Shown one piece after another: positions 25,545 to 33,813 of a stretch of 62,383 bases of DNA. The stretch lies in IMG/VR virus record IMGVR_UViG_3300030102_004440, positions 1-62,383 of that record. One strand, given 5' to 3'. Position numbers and translations under genes: made by a program. The DNA is from a virus. Under the pieces are notes generated by a model. That model did no database searches and was not told the DNA's origin. It saw only the letters and a list, made by a program, of their open reading frames with translations. Position 1 is the stretch's first letter; every line of letters starts with the position of its first letter.

Positions 25545-25838
25545 ATGAGTTTGGAATCCGTGGAGATTGATTTCGACGACATAAGCAGATTCCAAAAGCA
25601 AGACGTTCGAGCAGACATCAAGTACGAAGTTCCAGCCGACACCGAGAAACCCCTCAAGGGAGTCACTCGCAAGCAGCGTGCTAGGACAGAGGAAGTCGCT
25701 GACATCATGAACATCGGCGCTGGTACGCGCTGCAAGCATTGTGGCTTCCTACACTTTATGTGGAGAGCCACATGTGGGGCATGCGAGAAGCCCATGGAGT
25801 ACAACCTAGAGACTCGCGATGAGGAGAATAGAATATGA
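25545..25838 (+). CDS. Zinc-ribbon protein 1 of a tandem pair
   Basis: 97 residues. An acidic N terminus is followed by a Lys/Arg-rich segment and a zinc-ribbon CKHCGFLHFMWRATCGACEK (about 65-84). This is CxxC-x11-CxxC, a classic rubredoxin-knuckle arrangement. It overlaps the next gene by 4 bp; that gene also encodes a zinc ribbon. Both may bind each other, the connector or nucleic acid. Confidence 0.65.
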   Translation: MSLESVEIDFDDISRFQKQDVRADIKYEVPADTEKPLKGVTRKQRARTEEVADIMNIGAGTRCKHCGFLHFMWRATCGACEKPMEYNLETRDEENRI

Positions 25839-26044
25839 GCGCGTTCGATAAGGCTTGGATGGTTCTGAAGAACCTAGCACCCACTTCTCCCGACGACCCC
25901 ATGGGTATGAAACTGATAGACAGCATGTTCTGCCAGCAATGCAAGCAGGGAATCGGGCCTAAAGACCCGAAGTGCGAGAGATGCGGTGCACCTAACCCAA
26001 TATTCGGAGTCAAACTGCCGCCGTATATGGGGGAGGGGCAGTAG
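25835..26044 (+). CDS. Zinc-ribbon protein 2 of a tandem pair
   Basis: 69 residues. The zinc ribbon is CQQCKQGIGPKDPKCERC (about 30-47), with CxxC-x10-CxxC spacing. The N-terminal helix contains SAFDKAWMVLKN and the tail is Pro/Gly-rich. KAWMVLK recalls the AWSxILK peptide of the 5376 gene, though weakly. It directly abuts the connector-like gene at 26045. Confidence 0.6.
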   Translation: MSAFDKAWMVLKNLAPTSPDDPMGMKLIDSMFCQQCKQGIGPKDPKCERCGAPNPIFGVKLPPYMGEGQ

Positions 26045-27628
26045 ATGCCACAGGTCTTCAGTCCGGGGGAAGGAGAGACAAGACCTCTCGACCCCACTGA
26101 AGTCGTCTACACCACAGCACAGAAAGTCGCAGACCTGCTCGACATAGGGCCTCAAGAGGCAGTCCTGATGAGCAAGGACGCAGACTCGGATGCCGTCTAC
26201 ATCACTGGGACGGACTACCGAAACATAGGATTCTCAGTGGGTGACAAGATAAGGGTGTACAGCGATGCCGACCCACTCGGAGAGGAAGACCTCACCATAA
26301 CAGCAATCGGCAAAGGAACATCCACCAAGGCAGGTAGCGTCAAGATAACATTCAGCGGGGCTACCCTGACTGCCAGTGACTTCGAAGTAGCGGACAATGG
26401 CTACGTTCAGAACCAAGCGTCATTCACCAACGGCAGAACCCGTGGCATCACCAAGAAGAAGGTCGATGACGTCATACTGCGTATGCAAGACCACATAGAC
26501 AATCTCACTCACAACGCTTGGAGACCCTATCTCGTCAGCGCCGAGTACATCAACTTCGACACGTACAAACCGTACAGACGCCGGTACTACACCGATTACG
26601 TCGGCACTACGCCGCTCCTGTTCAGGAACGTTCAGCAGATTCTCAGACTCGAACTATGGCAGGGTGACGACTACCGGGAGATTGGTGCTTCCGAGGTACG
26701 AATCAAGATACCCGATGACGTTCGCTCTCTGAGCGGCTCTATCGTCGTCTCACCCGGCAATGGCAGTGCAAGCGCACTCACAATCGGCAGTGGTACTACG
26801 AATTGGCGAGCGGACTTCGACAAGATAACCACGGCACAGAACCTTGCCGACCTCATCAACAAGGAGGATAGGGTTGGCAAGACGTCATTGGAGTTCAGCC
26901 CAGCATTCACATTGGAGGGGAACACCAGCAATGTAGCAGTCCACAACGAGTTCTTCGCGACAGCAAACTCCGACTTGGGTAGCGGCATAGTCAAACTCAC
27001 TAGCATGAGAGGTACGAAAGCCGGAGAGACATGCAGCATTGTGGTGACTGACAGCAACATAGAGTTGAGTCAAGTGGAGACTAGCACTGCTACTGTCAGT
27101 AATGCCACTACGACCGTTCTGACTGTTGACTCCACATCAAACTTCGCAGATGCTGGAGTACTATCGGTTGGAGACACTGCAATCAGATACACAGGCAAGA
27201 CTGCTACGACGTTCACTGGATGCGCCTCAGTCGTAGGCTCTTCGGTCGACGACTTGAACGGACTCACTGTGACACAAAGCAGATTGCTAGTAGACTTGCA
27301 GGGAGGCAGTTCCAGTGGAGACAGGGGGAGACTGCGAGACTGGTGGCTAGACCCTGAGATGGGCATCATCTACTTCAACAACTCATACCCGTTCTTCGAG
27401 TGGAACGCAGTCAAGGTCACTTACATCTACGGTGAGAGGTACGTCGACAAGGGAATCGAGGACATCACCACCAAGATGGTGGCGATAGACCTCCTGATGA
27501 ACGACGACAGAAGCGTCCTCATACCGGAGGGAACGCAGAACGTAGACCTAGGCGCTAAGATACAACTGTACCGAGCGGACATAGACAAGGTGTTCGGCAG
27601 GTACGTGGAGGTGGTGACCTTTGAGTGA
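26045..27628 (+). CDS. Head-tail connector/neck protein candidate with beta-domain insertion
   Basis: 527 residues. The N-terminal helix TEVVYTTAQKVADLLDI and the region VDDVILRMQDHIDNLTHNAW...YINF resemble gp6-type connector helices. YFNNSYPFFEWNAVKVTYIYG...DKGIEDITTKMVAIDLLMND near the C terminus is typical of phage connector proteins (DUF-type adaptors). A beta-rich insertion of about 250 residues lies between, including TVLTVDSTSNFADAGVLSVG, a common phage beta module. It likely forms a ring under the portal. It is much longer than usual connectors (100-200 residues) because of that insertion. Confidence 0.65.
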   Translation: MPQVFSPGEGETRPLDPTEVVYTTAQKVADLLDIGPQEAVLMSKDADSDAVYITGTDYRNIGFSVGDKIRVYSDADPLGEEDLTITAIGKGTSTKAGSVKITFSGATLTASDFEVADNGYVQNQASFTNGRTRGITKKKVDDVILRMQDHIDNLTHNAWRPYLVSAEYINFDTYKPYRRRYYTDYVGTTPLLFRNVQQILRLELWQGDDYREIGASEVRIKIPDDVRSLSGSIVVSPGNGSASALTIGSGTTNWRADFDKITTAQNLADLINKEDRVGKTSLEFSPAFTLEGNTSNVAVHNEFFATANSDLGSGIVKLTSMRGTKAGETCSIVVTDSNIELSQVETSTATVSNATTTVLTVDSTSNFADAGVLSVGDTAIRYTGKTATTFTGCASVVGSSVDDLNGLTVTQSRLLVDLQGGSSSGDRGRLRDWWLDPEMGIIYFNNSYPFFEWNAVKVTYIYGERYVDKGIEDITTKMVAIDLLMNDDRSVLIPEGTQNVDLGAKIQLYRADIDKVFGRYVEVVTFE

Positions 27629-27911
27629 TGATTTGAAGAGAATGGTCTACGAGGAGTACAAGCAGATAATCTCCGACGAGTTCGCCACTCCCGACATGCA
27701 GAGGGAAGTCCGGGAGGCAGTGGCCAAAGGCCCAAGCGAGCAGTATGAGCGAGTTCTCGCTCAGGAGGACGGCAACGAGGAGAACGCGATGAAGAGGATG
27801 CTCACCGAGTCATCGCTACTCAAGCAGGAGAAACTCACATTCGACGGGTCTAACGTAGTGCCCGACTTCAAAGCCCATGAGAGGGAGAAGAGGAAGAAGG
27901 TGTTCGAGTAA
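27621..27911 (+). CDS. Small helical protein, TTG start
   Basis: 96 residues. The TTG at 27621 is the likely start, since GAGGTGGTGA (27607-27616) lies 4 nt before it; it overlaps the previous gene by 8 bp. The protein is highly charged and helical (MVYEEYKQIISDEF, EREKRKKVFE). It could be a neck or tail-completion accessory. No motif is recognised. Confidence 0.55.
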   Translation: MSDDLKRMVYEEYKQIISDEFATPDMQREVREAVAKGPSEQYERVLAQEDGNEENAMKRMLTESSLLKQEKLTFDGSNVVPDFKAHEREKRKKVFE

Positions 27912-28360
27912 TGGTAGCGACGTTCAAGGAAGGAATCGACGTCGTGATAGACGTGCTCAAGGACAACTGGAACAGGGGCAACACGGACAACTACAAGCCC
28001 GTCATCATCGACATAGCGGAGACCGGGGCTGAGAGAGGGAAGCGCCTCGACCTAGACAGAACCGACTACATCATGGTATTCGAGACGGCTCACAACGAAG
28101 AGACGCCTGAGTTGCTCTACGACTTCGTGACCACGAGAATCAACATCACCGTTGACATGCGAACCACGCGAAGCAGGAAGCACTTCCAAGCCATGGAAAA
28201 CGAGTTGAGAAGGTGCATCCACCTCAAGAGAAAAGGGGATGGGGCTAACTTCGACAGACTCGTTTATAAAACAAGAACAGATTTATCAGATAGAAGCAAA
28301 AAACTCTTCAGAATGAACTATCAGATAGAAGTAGTTATCTTTGCAGAACTTATCCCGTGA
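27911..28360 (+). CDS. Tail terminator/completion protein candidate
   Basis: 149 residues with an alpha/beta pattern like lambda gpU or HK97 gp10-type terminators. An N-terminal helix (GIDVVIDVLKDNWN) is followed by strands (PVIIDIAETG, YIMVFETA), a helix (HFQAMENELRRCIH) and a final strand (YQIEVVIFAEL). The position just before the tail tube gene is where terminators sit. The last about 90 bases are unusually AT-rich and contain TTTATAAA. Confidence 0.6.
   Translation: MVATFKEGIDVVIDVLKDNWNRGNTDNYKPVIIDIAETGAERGKRLDLDRTDYIMVFETAHNEETPELLYDFVTTRINITVDMRTTRSRKHFQAMENELRRCIHLKRKGDGANFDRLVYKTRTDLSDRSKKLFRMNYQIEVVIFAELIP
28262..28271 (+). promoter_or_regulatory. Possible archaeal-type TATA box before the tail genes
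   Basis: GTTTATAAAA occurs in a locally AT-rich stretch (28261-28350) inside the 3' end of the terminator gene, about 105 bp before the tail-tube ATG at 28374. This could start a tail-gene transcript. It lies within coding sequence and is only a short match, so it remains tentative. Confidence 0.3.
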
Positions 28361-28373
28361 GGTGTAGAGGAGC

Positions 28374-30422
28374 ATGCCGTCGTCAGTTTATCGTGGAGAT
28401 TTGTCCGAAATCACGTTCGGGCACGAGTCAGGACTGGTGCTTGAGCATGCCTTCGGAGGCACTGATTTCAAGTTCACGGCAAAGAGCGGTGGGCGCAATC
28501 TCACAGCAGACACAAGCGTGATTGCCCTCAGTTCAGCAACCAATGCTGCTGGCAACCCAAGCACCTCACCAATGAAGGACGGGCTACTGCTATACCCCAA
28601 GGGCATGCTAGTGGGGTCTAAGGTGATGTTCTCAGGACTCGCTGGAAGCACGAACAAGTTCGATACAGATGACAACTACAACGTCAGGGGACGCACGTAC
28701 ACGATAGTGAAGCACGATGTGACGAACAGCAACACCACTGAACTGACGCTCACACCAGCACTCAAGACCGACCACAGCAGTGGGGATAAGGACTCCGAGG
28801 CTGGAGGCAAGATGCACATCCTACCGTTCGGCACACCAGCGTACGACAAGACCATGGGTTCTGTCGGAAACAGCGCTGTCGCTTCCACAGAGGCAGTCCT
28901 GACAGACCAATTCGTGGGACTCGTCAGCACCGTCGCACTACCTGAGACCAAGGTCGACCTCAAGAGGTATCACGTCGTTGGCCTAGGCCGTGACGTCGCA
29001 GTGCAAGTACCCGGACGATACACCAACACAGGAGGCGCGTTCGAGTGCAACATACACAATGGACGATGGTTCTACTACTGCCTAGGGCAGAAGGTCTCGA
29101 AGGTCAGCAGCGGTGGGAAATCCAACGGAGGCGCTACCTTCACGATAGTATCAGGAGCGGATGTGGGTTCTAATTACGTGAAGATAACAGGTTCATCTAG
29201 TCCACCATTGATTGACGTCGATGGGGTCAGCACGAACATATCCGACAACAACTCCTATCTTGTCTTGACTGACTCAAGCAATGCCACCGTCGACATACAG
29301 ACGTACAGGGAGACCAACGTGGGTGACACCAAGAACCACTTGGATGCTTGGCCCAACGTAGGCGCTTCGAACGTCTTCGACAAGGCCGTGAAGCAAGAGG
29401 TACGCAGGATTATCGGCTATGCTCGAAGTCTCGACGTACACACCCTTTGGTTGGATGAGCCATTGCAGTACGACTACACTAACCCCACTGTGGAGTTCGC
29501 CAAGTACGAAGCAGCCAATGCAGCGACAAGCCCCGGCAGAGCATCGACCGGTGTGTTGACCAATCCCGTCGAGCATCTCTACTTCTCCCGTGAGAAAGTA
29601 CCATCCTTCTCCATGGAGGTCAGCGTGAGGAGACTAGACCAAGGGCACAACCAAGGCACGACCGACGGTGGTACTTCGGACTCAAAGCAACTGACCCGTG
29701 TCTTCCGTGGATGCAAGGTCAAGGACTTCAGCCTGACTGCTGACACAGATGCTGCATTGAGGATGTCAGTCAACTTCGACTCAGCGTTCTGCTACACCGA
29801 CACTGGTAGGTTAGAGACCAGCAACAAGGGAGACAGGTACAACGCACACAGGCTATTCGAGGACACCGCAGCCAACCTGCTCGACAGGAAGGCATCAGGG
29901 ATAGAGAAGGGCACGCAGAAGCCATTCATGTTCTACAACGGAATCATGACCGTACTGGGTCAGACAGTCGGGCAAGTCGTCTCCTTCACGCTCAACGGCA
30001 GCACTGGGGTCGAGCAGTACTACACAATCAGCGGCGCTAACATCGTCGACAGCGAGACAGACCAAGTGCCACACGCGGGTACGAGAAACCCTGCACTGGC
30101 AGTGGAGGGCAAGACCGAGTACGACTTGGAGATGGAGATTATCGTAGACGACCCAGTGTTCTACCACAGGATGAGGAGAGCAGTGCGCAACTTCGACGAG
30201 AGCACGAGCGACAGCGTAGACCCCGACCTCATCAGATTGTCATTCACCAAGAACACCACAGCGGCTGGGGATGCAGAGTCAATCGACATACTCATCGATG
30301 ACTTCTTCATCACCGAAGCACCACTACCGATACCGGAGGACAAAGGCCCTCTACGCTCCGTACTCAAGATACTACCCAAGACCATCAAGGTCATAGCGAA
30401 GGATACGGTGCTTGCCCCATGA
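28374..30422 (+). CDS. Major tail tube protein (large, with insertions)
   Basis: 682 residues. The C-terminal half has the phage tail-tube signature: VPSFSMEVSVRRLDQG...LTRVFRGCKVKDFSLTADTDAALRMSVNFDSAF, then KPFMFYNGIMTVLGQTVGQVVSFTLNGS and DPVFYHRMRRAV. It would stack as hexamers to form the tail tube. It is far larger than typical tube proteins (150-350 residues); an N-terminal beta-rich addition of about 350 residues may decorate the tube outside. GAGGTG lies upstream. No tail sheath gene is seen, suggesting a siphovirus-like tail. Confidence 0.7.
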   Translation: MPSSVYRGDLSEITFGHESGLVLEHAFGGTDFKFTAKSGGRNLTADTSVIALSSATNAAGNPSTSPMKDGLLLYPKGMLVGSKVMFSGLAGSTNKFDTDDNYNVRGRTYTIVKHDVTNSNTTELTLTPALKTDHSSGDKDSEAGGKMHILPFGTPAYDKTMGSVGNSAVASTEAVLTDQFVGLVSTVALPETKVDLKRYHVVGLGRDVAVQVPGRYTNTGGAFECNIHNGRWFYYCLGQKVSKVSSGGKSNGGATFTIVSGADVGSNYVKITGSSSPPLIDVDGVSTNISDNNSYLVLTDSSNATVDIQTYRETNVGDTKNHLDAWPNVGASNVFDKAVKQEVRRIIGYARSLDVHTLWLDEPLQYDYTNPTVEFAKYEAANAATSPGRASTGVLTNPVEHLYFSREKVPSFSMEVSVRRLDQGHNQGTTDGGTSDSKQLTRVFRGCKVKDFSLTADTDAALRMSVNFDSAFCYTDTGRLETSNKGDRYNAHRLFEDTAANLLDRKASGIEKGTQKPFMFYNGIMTVLGQTVGQVVSFTLNGSTGVEQYYTISGANIVDSETDQVPHAGTRNPALAVEGKTEYDLEMEIIVDDPVFYHRMRRAVRNFDESTSDSVDPDLIRLSFTKNTTAAGDAESIDILIDDFFITEAPLPIPEDKGPLRSVLKILPKTIKVIAKDTVLAP

Positions 30423-31054
30423 TGCCGTCAGAGGTAGACAGAGCATACTGGGCGAGGAGACTCAGCACTCGCGGATACGTCGATTGGCTTGCAGGACAGA
30501 TGGACTTACCAATCGATGAAAACATGTATGGTAAATCCAAGAACGTAATAGATTACACGTATCAGACCATGCTGTCTGAGAAGCCAGCGTGGGTCGAGGT
30601 AGCAGAGGAAGTCCTGACCCACACTGACTATGCCGACTCAGGACACGACACAGGAATCGAAGTTGGAGACCTTCAACCCGATGCACCTGATGAGCCTGAA
30701 GTCATTCCCGACCAACCGGCAGACAACAACTACGAGGTTGCTGAAGAGAGCAACCCATTCACAGATTTCGACTACGATGCCATGACCGTGGCTGAACTCA
30801 GAGACATATGCAGGGAACGAGGACTGACCGTCCGAGGGACAAAAGCAGAAATCATACTCAGGCTCAGGCGCGATGACGATGGGATAGTAGAAGAAGAGAC
30901 AGTCGAAACCGACAATGACGAGACCGAAGCCCCCGCTGAAGAAGCGGCTGCCGAGGAATCGTCGGATGCCCCCTCTGACGAAGAGGCTGCAACCGAGGAA
31001 GTGACAACAGATGCCGATAGTGGAGAAACAAGCAATACTGACGAAGAAGAATGA
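30419..31054 (+). CDS. SAP-domain protein with acidic C-terminal tail
   Basis: 211 residues. An N-terminal helical part is followed by a SAP motif at about 120-147 (MTVAELRDICRERGLTVRG, then TKAEIILRL), which binds DNA in other proteins. The last about 60 residues are almost all Glu, Ala, Thr, Asp and Ser. It lies between tail tube and tail chaperone, where a DNA binder is unexpected. A protein-binding use of the fold is possible. Its 3' end overlaps the next gene by 44 bp in another frame. Confidence 0.65.
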   Translation: MMPSEVDRAYWARRLSTRGYVDWLAGQMDLPIDENMYGKSKNVIDYTYQTMLSEKPAWVEVAEEVLTHTDYADSGHDTGIEVGDLQPDAPDEPEVIPDQPADNNYEVAEESNPFTDFDYDAMTVAELRDICRERGLTVRGTKAEIILRLRRDDDGIVEEETVETDNDETEAPAEEAAAEESSDAPSDEEAATEEVTTDADSGETSNTDEEE

Positions 31055-31373
31055 ACACAAGCACGAGATAAGAACCGACCCCGATGACCCTGAGCAGGTC
31101 ATGGAGATATGGATTCGTGAAATCTCGTTCTTGGATATTCAGAGAGCCGCTCAATCCATGTTCCAAATGAACGGACAGGAGATAGAATTAGACCTAGAAG
31201 GGTACTGGTCGTACGCTCTCAGCAATTGGGTCGTGAGAACGAATCCCGAACTAACAACTCAAGAGTTGCAGCAAGTCAACTCATACGTAGGACAGAACAT
31301 CGCAGCCGTTCTACCCAAACCCGATGAACTGGCGGAGGCGATGCAAGGGGGTTTTACGAAAGCGAACAGTTGA
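31011..31373 (+). CDS. Tail assembly chaperone, short (G-like) form
   Basis: 120 residues. It sits between tail tube and tape measure, the conserved place of lambda G/GT-type chaperones. The protein is helical (SFLDIQRAAQSMFQM, then TTQELQQVNSYVGQNI). The ATG at 31011 follows GAGGAAGTGA and lies inside the upstream gene. Near its end the codons GGG-GGT-TTT (31347-31355) form the -1 slippery heptamer G GGT TTT. It stops at 31371-31373, soon after the slip site. Confidence 0.7.
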   Translation: MPIVEKQAILTKKNEHKHEIRTDPDDPEQVMEIWIREISFLDIQRAAQSMFQMNGQEIELDLEGYWSYALSNWVVRTNPELTTQELQQVNSYVGQNIAAVLPKPDELAEAMQGGFTKANS

Positions 31374-31651
31374 AGGTAAATGATTTCCTAAAGAAGCAGC
31401 ACATAGAAACGGCAGACGATTTAGGATATCAACTTCAACTGTTCGCCTACACCGTGGCAAAACACTACGGTATATCCCTACGAGAGGTGTATATGATGGA
31501 AGAGTCCATGTTCAAGCAGTCTCTCGCGTGGGCCATGGCGATAGAGCACGAGCGAGAGGAAGCCGAGAAGAAAGAGCGTCTGAGGTCTAGTTCAGGCAGT
31601 GACGAAGTTGTGGATTTCGACTACACCTTCCTTGAGATGGAGGAGTTGTGA
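31011..31651 (+). CDS. Tail assembly chaperone, frameshifted (GT-like) long form
   Basis: Slipping back one base at 31349-31355 joins the 115 codons read before the slip to 98 codons of the -1 frame, which ends at 31651. This gives about 213 residues. The -1 frame is open through the slip region (reads ARGFYESEQLKVNDFLKK). The extension is helical and acidic (QLFAYTVAKHYGISLREVYMMEE, then EREEAEKKERLRSS). A TTG at 31370 could start it alone but has no ribosome site. The long form would wrap the tape measure while the tube assembles. The frameshift is predicted from sequence only. Confidence 0.65.
31349..31355 (+). promoter_or_regulatory. Programmed -1 frameshift slippery site GGGTTTT
   Basis: The heptamer fits X XXY YYZ in the zero frame (G GGT TTT). 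Both tRNAs can re-pair after a one-base slip (GGT to GGG, TTT to TTT). It lies 16 nt before the zero-frame stop and the -1 frame continues for 98 codons. Confidence 0.65.
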
Positions 31652-32553
31652 TGGCACTAGGCGCACTATTGAACAGCATGGCATCGCTGACCTCATCACT
31701 CGGTACAGTCGGAGGACTGATGACCGGATTGGGAGGCATAGCAGCCACAGTAGGAAGCGCTCTCTCATCAGCGATAGGCACAGCAGTCCAGTTCGCAGTA
31801 GAGAAGTTCAACGATTTGAAGACGTTCATCGATGAGACCCTGCTACCCGCACTTGGGCCTTTAGAGCCAGTAGTCAGAGGCATAGGCAGCGTGGTCAAAA
31901 CCATACTGGGAGGAGCACTCGAAGGCATCAAGATACTCGTGGAGAGTGGTATCATCCCGATATTGAAAATCGTATTCGATACCTTCAAGGCAATAGGCAA
32001 GTTCCTGACCGGAGACTTCTCAGGTGCATTCGACACGATAGAGGGCACAGTCAAGAACAACCTCCTGCCTCTGTTGAAATCCATCATGAGACTGCCCGGT
32101 AAGATACTCGCTGCTGGAATAGGTCTAGCAGCACAAGGAGCGAGAGCAATGGTCAACAAGGTGAAGGACGTAGGTAAGGACATTGTTGGTGGGGTGAAAT
32201 CCTCATTCGTTAAAATCAAGGATGCCATCACCAAACCCTTCTTGGACGCATTCCGCAAGATAAGGAAGAAGTTTGAACCAGTAAGCAAAATACTGGGTAA
32301 GGTAAAGAAGTTCGGAGGTGGACTCAAAGACAAAATCAAAGGCGCTGCTGGTGCGATAAACGATGCTAGGAAGGGAGACTTCACATCAATAGGAGCAGCA
32401 GTGCAGGGAGGCATGAACACCTCGGTGAACATGACACTGAGCCTAGCAGGTATGACCGACAAGAGCGACAAGAGAATGTACGCCAATGAGATAGGCTCTA
32501 TGATAGAAGACCAAGTGAAGGCGAGGTTAGGCACTGCTAGGAGCGTGCTGTGA
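31651..32553 (+). CDS. Tape measure protein candidate, unusually short
   Basis: 300 residues from the ATG at 31651, just after the chaperone stop (TGATG). It is Gly/Ala-rich and hydrophobic in repeated helices (LTSSLGTVGGLMTGLGGIAA, ILGGALEGIKILVESGII). A Lys-rich amphipathic region follows (KIKDAITKPFLDAFRKIRKK). This is typical of tape measure proteins. At about 0.15 nm per residue it would predict a tail near 45 nm, far shorter than most siphoviruses. A split tape measure, or use of part of a neighbour, is possible. Confidence 0.6.
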   Translation: MALGALLNSMASLTSSLGTVGGLMTGLGGIAATVGSALSSAIGTAVQFAVEKFNDLKTFIDETLLPALGPLEPVVRGIGSVVKTILGGALEGIKILVESGIIPILKIVFDTFKAIGKFLTGDFSGAFDTIEGTVKNNLLPLLKSIMRLPGKILAAGIGLAAQGARAMVNKVKDVGKDIVGGVKSSFVKIKDAITKPFLDAFRKIRKKFEPVSKILGKVKKFGGGLKDKIKGAAGAINDARKGDFTSIGAAVQGGMNTSVNMTLSLAGMTDKSDKRMYANEIGSMIEDQVKARLGTARSVL

Positions 32554-33809
32554 TGCCTGTCGGTACTCCCATAAGACTGGTGCAGGAGAGCAAAGACGTC
32601 ATAGAACTGAACGCCACCAACATGGTACTCACCACCAGCAGGAAGGTCGGAGGCTCTGCATTACCCTTCTCAGGCAGCAGGAGAGTTGGCTTCGACCTCA
32701 ACGTCAACTCGGCCATGGTCAACATCCAAGGCGTCATCGTCGATGACCAAGTGGCCAAAGGCTCGGCAGCAGCAAACGGCCTAGTCACCTTCGGAAAGAA
32801 GGCGTCGGGGTTCACCAAGTGGGCCACTCCCACGAACCTACGCGAGATATTCGAAGGCACTACCAATCCTAGGATGGTAATCAGGGACTTCAACGGGAAC
32901 AAGAGAAACATCACCTTCACCAAGACCACCAACGCAGGAGGGACTGCATACTCCTCGAACGGGGGCAGCGGCAGTTCGGCAACCGTGCTCATCAATCCCG
33001 AAGACGCGACGGCATTGCAGGTAGCATCGGCAGTCAACTCGTTCATCAACGCGCAACTATCCACCTACTTCTCCTCTTCACTGGCCACTACCATCAACGT
33101 CGAAGCAGGAGTCAATGGCGCTGATACGGTCAATAGCGCAGGAGTGAGGATAGTCCATCTCGTCAAAGGCGTCGCCCCCAATGGCAATACCATAGATTTC
33201 GTTGACACAGGCAGACTCAACCAACCCCATGTGGTGACTTTCGCCGGTGGCGCTAACGAGACCAAGAAGTCAGCGGGCGACAAGGTGCAAGACCTGTACG
33301 GCATCGTGAACAACAGCAAGACGCAAGCAGGAAGAGCCGTGCAAGCAGGTGCAGCAGCCGCTCTAGGAATCGCTGGACTCATAGTCGCTGCACCCATTGC
33401 GATTGGTGCTGTTGGTTCTGCTGCTGTTGGTGCTGCTGGTAGCGGTGTAGCGCTTGGTACTACTGCTGGTCTTGGCGGTGTTGCCACCGGCATCGGTGCT
33501 GGAATCTTTGGTAGGAACAAGAAGGACTACATCATCGGTCTTCAGATACCCTTCAACTCGATGCTACATGCGGAGGACGGCACTCAGTACACCGCTAGGA
33601 ACTTCTTCATGCCCACTGGGTTGGGCTTCGGCGATGTATCTCTAAAAGGCTCTGATGGCGCTTTAGCCGCAGGAACGGAGTTCTCAGAGGCCAGTGATAG
33701 CAGAACCGGAATCCAAGGCGCTATTCAGAAACTCGACATCAACTATGACGCAGGGGAGACTGTCTACAACTTCAACATCATATTCGCACCAATAGACAAC
33801 ATCCTGTGA
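32553..33809 (+). CDS. Distal tail/baseplate protein candidate with hydrophobic Ala/Gly segment
   Basis: 418 residues. A beta-rich N terminus (IRLVQESKDVIELNATNMVL, then RRVGFDLNVNSAMVNIQGVI) and a C-terminal strand pair (QKLDINYDAGETVYNFNIIF) resemble distal tail proteins. Between them lies a strongly hydrophobic Ala/Gly segment (about 265-325; AAALGIAGLIVAAPIAIGAV) that could span a membrane or pack in the tail tip. Membrane insertion during DNA delivery is a possible use. The ATG at 32553 overlaps the upstream stop; GTG at 32550 is less likely. Confidence 0.55.
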   Translation: MPVGTPIRLVQESKDVIELNATNMVLTTSRKVGGSALPFSGSRRVGFDLNVNSAMVNIQGVIVDDQVAKGSAAANGLVTFGKKASGFTKWATPTNLREIFEGTTNPRMVIRDFNGNKRNITFTKTTNAGGTAYSSNGGSGSSATVLINPEDATALQVASAVNSFINAQLSTYFSSSLATTINVEAGVNGADTVNSAGVRIVHLVKGVAPNGNTIDFVDTGRLNQPHVVTFAGGANETKKSAGDKVQDLYGIVNNSKTQAGRAVQAGAAAALGIAGLIVAAPIAIGAVGSAAVGAAGSGVALGTTAGLGGVATGIGAGIFGRNKKDYIIGLQIPFNSMLHAEDGTQYTARNFFMPTGLGFGDVSLKGSDGALAAGTEFSEASDSRTGIQGAIQKLDINYDAGETVYNFNIIFAPIDNIL

Positions 33810-33813
33810 TACA

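Noticed and set aside
31370-31651. Independent gene started at TTG 31370
   Set aside because: There is no ribosome site before the TTG. A correctly phased slippery heptamer and the conserved gene order favour a frameshift extension, although re-initiation cannot be excluded.
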